Source: Pseudomonas sp. RIT409
Lineage (GTDB): Bacteria > Pseudomonadota > Gammaproteobacteria > Pseudomonadales > Pseudomonadaceae
Direction of reading: 5' to 3'
NCBI RefSeq assembly: GCF_003052515.2
Contig: NZ_QARE02000027.1
Span: forward strand, 1-64,000
DNA length: 64,000 nucleotides
In this document: positions 59,750-64,000 of the stretch, piece after piece
Position numbering within the stretch: position 1 is the stretch's first letter
Layout: each line of letters begins with the position of its first letter
Program-made: the position numbers and the translations under genes
Notes under the pieces: model-generated
The model's input: the letters and a program-made list of their open reading frames with translations, nothing else
What the model was told of the DNA's origin: nothing
The model's database searches: none

Positions 59750-62700
59750 ATGAAATCCATACGCGATCAGGCCGCGCATTATCCCGAACTGGTGGGCTTT
59801 TACGCGCAGCACCAGCCGGACCGGATTGCCCTTCGACACATCGTCCACGAAGACCAGCCCCCGCTACTGACGAGCTATGCGCAACTGGATGAGCGGGCGC
59901 GCGCCGTTGCAGGCATGTTGCAGCATCACCTGGGGGCCCAGGGCGGCGAGCGTTGTGTGCTGATCCTGCCGACGGGCGCTGATTACGCGGCGGCGTTTCT
60001 TGGCTGCCTCTACGCGAATGTCGTTGCCGTGCCCGCCTTCGCCCCCGAGTACAACCGCCAGACCCACCTGGACCGCCTGACCGGCATTCTCCAGGATGCC
60101 GCGCCTGGCGTGGTGCTCGGCCGTCGCGAAGACTTGGATAAATTCCAGCACCTGCTGCAACCCTTCATGCCCGCCCATGGGCGTTTTGTGGCCGTCGAAG
60201 AGGTCGGCGGCTGGGAAGGGCGGTTCCAGCCCGCGCTGATCGACACGGCGTCGTTGGCTTTTCTGCAGTACACCTCGGGTTCGACCAGTGCCCCGAAAGG
60301 CGTGATGGTGTCCCACGACAACCTGATGGCCAACGAGATCGCCATGGCCCGCCATTTCGTCAGCGATGCGGCGTCGGAAAGCTGGGTCAGTTGGCTGCCG
60401 CTGTACCACGACATGGGCCTGATGTGCGGCCTGCTGCTGCCGCTGTATTACGGCGGCACCTTGACGTTGATGTCGCCGAATTACTTCCTCGGGCGTCCCG
60501 CGCGCTGGCTGGAAGCGATGAGCCAATACAACGGCACCTTCTCCGGCGGCCCGGATTTCGCGTACCGCCTGTGCGTCGAGCGCATCAAGCCGAGCGCGGT
60601 GAAGCAACTCCAACTGGACAACTGGAGCCTGGCGTTCTCTGGCTCCGAGCCGATTCGTATCGCCACGCTGGACGCTTTCAGCGAGCATTTCGCTGCGGCA
60701 GGTTTCGACCGTCGCGCCTTGACCCCCAGTTATGGGCTGGCTGAAGCGACGTTGTACGTCAGCGCCGCCCACCGCGACGCGCCGTTCGGCATCAAACGAT
60801 TCGACGGCAGCCAGCTCGCCGCAGGCGACGCCGACGAGGCATTGTTCGCCAATCAAAACTCCACAAGTCGCCTGCCGGGTTGTGGCTGGTGCCGCCCGGA
60901 TCACGACCTGCGCATCGTCGATCCGGCGAGCCAGCAAGTGCTGCAACCTGGCCAGGTCGGTGAGATCTGGATCGCCGGTCCAAGCGTCGCTCAGGGCTAT
61001 TGGCAGAACGCCGAAGCCACGGCCCAGACGTTCGTTGAAGAAGACGGCAAGCGCTGGTTGCGCAGCGGCGACCTGGGCATCGCCAGCGACGGCGAGCTGT
61101 TCATTACCGGCCGCCTAAAGGACCTGATCATCCTCAATGGTCAGAACCTCTACCCGCAAGACATCGAGCAGTCGCTGGAAAAGCGCGTCGAGCTGCTGCG
61201 TCGCGGGCGCATCGCCGCCTTTCCGGTGACCGACGAGCAGGGCGCCGAAGGGGTGGGCCTGGCGCTGGAAATCAGCCGCAACGTACGTCGCTTGATGAAG
61301 CCCCAGATGATCTGCGAAGCCGTGCGCGATGCGGTCACCGAGCTGTTTCTGGTGGCGCCGAAAGTCATGGTGCTACTGGAGCCTGGCGCGCTGCCGCGTA
61401 CCACCAGCGGTAAGCTGCAACGTTCGGCGTGTCGCGTTGGCTGGCAGAACGGCAGCCTCGACAGTTTTGCGATTTGGCAGGACGGTCACTTGCTGGATGC
61501 CGGAGGGGCCGGCAGCACCGTCGACGCTGCACCGCTGATGCCGGAAGTCGTGGCAGCCTGGCGCGAAGTGCTAGGTAAGGACGGCTTGCAAGCCAGTGAT
61601 CATTTCTTCGCCCGTGGCGGCGATTCGGTCAGCGTGGTGCAAGTGCTGTCCCGTCTCAACCGCGAGCTGGGCCTGAAGCTCGAGCCGGCTCACCTGTTCG
61701 AACATCCGACCCTTGGTGCCTTCAATGCCCATGTTGCCAGCCTGGGGCCAGGCGCTGACCGTCCGACTGCCGTGGCGCGGATTGCTCGCGACAGCGCACC
61801 CGAGCAATCCTTCGCTCAGCAACGCCTGTGGTTCCTGGCGCAACTGGAACCCGACAGCAGCGCCTATCACCTGTGCGGGCAAGTGAGCCTGAGTGGCGCC
61901 GTGGATGACGTCGCCCTGCAACGCAGCTTCGACGATCTCGCCGCCCGTCACGAAAGCCTGCGCACCACCTTCGCCATCGATGCCAATGAAGTGCTGGTGC
62001 AGCGTATTCATGCCCCTCAGCCGGTGTTCATCGAACAGCATGACCTGAGCCTGCATGCTCAGCCGTTGCGGGCCTTGGGCGAATTGGCCAAGACCGCCGT
62101 CGAGCAACCCATGGACCTGCAAACCGGGCCACTGTGGCGTGTGTTGGACGTACGTCTGGGTGAGCATCAGCGGCAACTGGTGCTGGTTCTGCACCACATC
62201 ATCTCGGACGGTTGGTCGGTGCAGGTCATCCTCAAAGAGCTGGCGGCGTTGTACAACGCTCATGTTCAGGGCCGCAGTCCGGAACTGGCGCCGTTGCCGA
62301 TCCAGTACGCCGATTTCGCCGCCTGGCAGCGCAACCGTCTGGCCGATGGCGAGGGCGAGCGTCAACTCAGCTACTGGCGTGCCCGTCTGGGCGCTACCCA
62401 CCCCGTGCTGACCCTGCCTGCCGATCGTCCGCGCCCGGCGCAACAAAGCCATCGCGGCGCCCGCTATCCCATTGCGTTCGACGCTGGGCTGAGTCAGGGC
62501 CTGCGCGACCTCGCCAGCCAGCACGGCGCGACCCTGTTCATGGTCATGCTCGCGGCCTTCAAGACGCTGCTGCACCGCTACACCAGCCAGACCGACCTGC
62601 GGGTGGGCGTGCCGGTGGCAGGGCGAACGTGCGCCGAAGCCGAGGGCTTGATCGGCTTGTTCGTCAACACCCTGGTGCTACGCACCGAAGTCTCGCCCCT

Positions 62701-64000
62701 GCACGCCTTCAGCGCCTTGATCGAAGCGGTCAAACACACGGCTCTGGGCGCGCAGAACCACCAGGATTTGCCGTTCGAACAGGTGGTGGAGGCGCTGGGC
62801 GTTTCCCGCAACCTCAGCCACAACCCGCTGTGCCAGGTGAAATTCACCCAACAGTTCCCGCTGCCGCAGAACGTCGACATGGGCGGTCTGCGCATGGACG
62901 TCAACCAGTTGGATGATTTCTCCGCGCACTTCGACCTGGGGCTGGACATCACCGACACCGCCGAAGGCATTCAAGCGGTGTTCACCTATGCCTGTGACCT
63001 GTTCGACGAGCCACGTATTGCCGGTTTCGCCGCTGATTTGCTGCGCATCTGTGCGCAGGTGGTGGCTCAGCCGACCGCACCGCTGGCGGACTTGCGGGTC
63101 GCTGCCGTGCCGTCGCGACTGGACGGCGAAGCGGTGCCGTTCCCGGCCAGCGACGTGTTGAGCCTGTGGGACGCCAGCGTGCTTGCGCAGCCGGCACGTC
63201 AGGCTCTGCGCTGTGAAGAACAGCACATCGATTTCGCTAAGGCGGACGCCGATGCCAATCGTCTGGCACAGCATCTGCGTCAGGCGGGTGTGGGCGTTGA
63301 AAGCCGCGTCGGCCTGTTGCTGGAACGCTCGGCCGAGTTCGTCGTCGGCGTGCTCGCCGTCCTCAAAGCGGGCGCGGCTTATGTGCCACTGGACCCGAAG
63401 TGGCCCGCAGAACGTCAGGCCTTCGTGCTGGCGGACAGCGGGGCGCGCTGGTTGATCAGCGACGCCGCAGCACCCGCGGACTTCAAGGGTGAAGTCATTG
63501 CGGTCGACGCGAGTGCGCAATGGCGCTCGCAACCGGCAACCGCACTGAACCTGCGTCCGCACCCTGAGCAGGCGGCCTACCTGATTTACACCTCGGGGAC
63601 CAGCGGCACGCCGAAAGGTGTGGTGATCAGCCATGGCGCATTGGCCGATTACGTCCAGGGCGTGCTCGCACGCTTGGCGTTTGCAGCCGATGCGAGTATG
63701 GCGATGGTCTCCACCGTGGGCGCCGACCTGGGCCACACCGTGCTGTTTGGTGCGCTATGTTCGGCGCGCACGCTGCACCTCATCAGCCCGGAGCGCGCCC
63801 AGGACGCCGACCGATTCGCGGCCTACATGGCTGAGCACAAGGTGGGCGTGCTGAAGATCGTACCGACGCACCTCGGTGGCCTGCTGCAAGCGACGCGTGC
63901 CGCTGATGTGCTGCCTGAGCATGCGCTGATCCTGGGCGGTGACGCGTTGCCATGGGAGCTGGTGGCGCAGATCAAGCGCCTCAAGCCCGTGTGCCGCGTC
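59750..64000 (+). CDS. pvdL: NRPS with N-terminal fatty-acyl-AMP ligase (PvdL-like), partial
   Basis: The 5' 1417 codons of a giant synthetase that runs off the window. Order: fatty-acyl-AMP ligase (residues about 1-580; YTSGSTSAPKGVMVSHD, RLKDLIILNGQNLYPQDIE), carrier domain with Ser626 in ARGGDSV, condensation domain (about 670-1110; HHIISDGWS at 815), adenylation domain from about 1150 (IYTSGTSGTPKGVV). PvdL starts pyoverdine synthesis by loading a fatty acid, then Glu-Tyr-Dab. Readable A-domain code positions are D1326, L, T, K1369, I, G (D-L-T-K-I-G), an acidic-substrate pattern. An acidic-residue lipopeptide siderophore of another kind is the alternative. The ATG follows AGGTGAACGC. Confidence 0.88.
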   Translation, partial: MKSIRDQAAHYPELVGFYAQHQPDRIALRHIVHEDQPPLLTSYAQLDERARAVAGMLQHHLGAQGGERCVLILPTGADYAAAFLGCLYANVVAVPAFAPEYNRQTHLDRLTGILQDAAPGVVLGRREDLDKFQHLLQPFMPAHGRFVAVEEVGGWEGRFQPALIDTASLAFLQYTSGSTSAPKGVMVSHDNLMANEIAMARHFVSDAASESWVSWLPLYHDMGLMCGLLLPLYYGGTLTLMSPNYFLGRPARWLEAMSQYNGTFSGGPDFAYRLCVERIKPSAVKQLQLDNWSLAFSGSEPIRIATLDAFSEHFAAAGFDRRALTPSYGLAEATLYVSAAHRDAPFGIKRFDGSQLAAGDADEALFANQNSTSRLPGCGWCRPDHDLRIVDPASQQVLQPGQVGEIWIAGPSVAQGYWQNAEATAQTFVEEDGKRWLRSGDLGIASDGELFITGRLKDLIILNGQNLYPQDIEQSLEKRVELLRRGRIAAFPVTDEQGAEGVGLALEISRNVRRLMKPQMICEAVRDAVTELFLVAPKVMVLLEPGALPRTTSGKLQRSACRVGWQNGSLDSFAIWQDGHLLDAGGAGSTVDAAPLMPEVVAAWREVLGKDGLQASDHFFARGGDSVSVVQVLSRLNRELGLKLEPAHLFEHPTLGAFNAHVASLGPGADRPTAVARIARDSAPEQSFAQQRLWFLAQLEPDSSAYHLCGQVSLSGAVDDVALQRSFDDLAARHESLRTTFAIDANEVLVQRIHAPQPVFIEQHDLSLHAQPLRALGELAKTAVEQPMDLQTGPLWRVLDVRLGEHQRQLVLVLHHIISDGWSVQVILKELAALYNAHVQGRSPELAPLPIQYADFAAWQRNRLADGEGERQLSYWRARLGATHPVLTLPADRPRPAQQSHRGARYPIAFDAGLSQGLRDLASQHGATLFMVMLAAFKTLLHRYTSQTDLRVGVPVAGRTCAEAEGLIGLFVNTLVLRTEVSPLHAFSALIEAVKHTALGAQNHQDLPFEQVVEALGVSRNLSHNPLCQVKFTQQFPLPQNVDMGGLRMDVNQLDDFSAHFDLGLDITDTAEGIQAVFTYACDLFDEPRIAGFAADLLRICAQVVAQPTAPLADLRVAAVPSRLDGEAVPFPASDVLSLWDASVLAQPARQALRCEEQHIDFAKADADANRLAQHLRQAGVGVESRVGLLLERSAEFVVGVLAVLKAGAAYVPLDPKWPAERQAFVLADSGARWLISDAAAPADFKGEVIAVDASAQWRSQPATALNLRPHPEQAAYLIYTSGTSGTPKGVVISHGALADYVQGVLARLAFAADASMAMVSTVGADLGHTVLFGALCSARTLHLISPERAQDADRFAAYMAEHKVGVLKIVPTHLGGLLQATRAADVLPEHALILGGDALPWELVAQIKRLKPVCRV

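Noticed and set aside
59864..60946. Minus-strand frame of 360 codons opposite the acyl-AMP ligase
   Set aside because: The plus-strand FAAL motifs are unmistakable, so this is a GC-driven shadow frame.
1..64000. CRISPR arrays, tRNA or rRNA genes, insertion sequences
   Set aside because: None was recognised by eye: no regularly spaced repeats, no cloverleaf-like sequences and no transposase frames.

Overview
The window is a chromosomal segment of a fluorescent Pseudomonas (P. fluorescens / P. syringae side of the genus). The evidence is high GC throughout, three REPIN-type doublets of the Pseudomonas REP family, and a block (about 39.3-53.3 kb) carrying cinS-cinR / cinA-queF, DUF4404, a PhnX-like HAD protein, mlaA, a PilZ protein, an rssB-like phosphatase regulator plus STAS protein, tal and dusA, in essentially the gene order known from P. 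aeruginosa (PA2795-PA2810). A pyoverdine-type siderophore locus runs off the right end.

Layout. 0-6.7 kb: MarR regulator and divergent PLP aminotransferase, GST, LprI-like periplasmic protein, a Cache-type chemoreceptor, a probable Rsm/Csr-type regulatory RNA, a stand-alone receiver protein, a RutR-like TetR regulator and a small unknown protein. 6.8-9.6 kb: an orphan TccC/RHS toxin with an AT-rich tip carrying an HExxH motif. 9.7-20.6 kb: a purine/urate catabolism region. It has a Tsx-like porin, an NCS2 permease, PuuD, AllA, Alc, UraD, PuuE, HIU hydrolase, an AzgA permease and a GntR regulator, i.e. every step from urate to glyoxylate plus urea. Both divergent promoter regions share TTGTNTACAA palindromes and a second 21-nt motif. 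20.7-28.2 kb: an FAD-dependent protein, SoxR with its divergent monooxygenase and soxbox, an sfnR/msuD-type sulfonate pair, a LysR regulator and an MFS carboxylate transporter. 28.5-32.7 kb: one 1398-residue DUF6543 (dermonecrotic-toxin-domain) protein. 33.0-39.2 kb: sthA, a GDPD, a PilZ protein and the lolCDE lipoprotein-release operon. 39.3-42.9 kb: the copper-response module cinSR / cinA-queF. 43-53.3 kb: the conserved housekeeping block, interrupted by a PAS hybrid kinase and an SDR enzyme. 53.5-55.4 kb: D-galactose dehydrogenase and NudK. 55.8-64 kb: a Fur-box-preceded PvdS-type sigma factor, a PvdE-type exporter, ornithine N5-monooxygenase and the 5' 1417 codons of an NRPS starting with a fatty-acyl-AMP ligase (PvdL-like).

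How it works together. The purine genes form a regulon: porin and permeases bring in purines and urate, the enzymes degrade urate to glyoxylate and urea, and GntR and perhaps the TetR protein control the promoters. The copper two-component system faces its cupredoxin target across a promoter that holds a perfect palindrome. The siderophore genes carry a Fur-like site before sigma, and a sigma-PvdS-type promoter (TAAAC-N16-CGT) next to a second Fur-like site before the ornithine hydroxylase. The least explained items are the RNA gene at about 4940-5078, the toxin tip of the RHS protein, the HAD protein that lacks its catalytic aspartate, the DUF6543 giant, and the second shared motif in the purine promoters.
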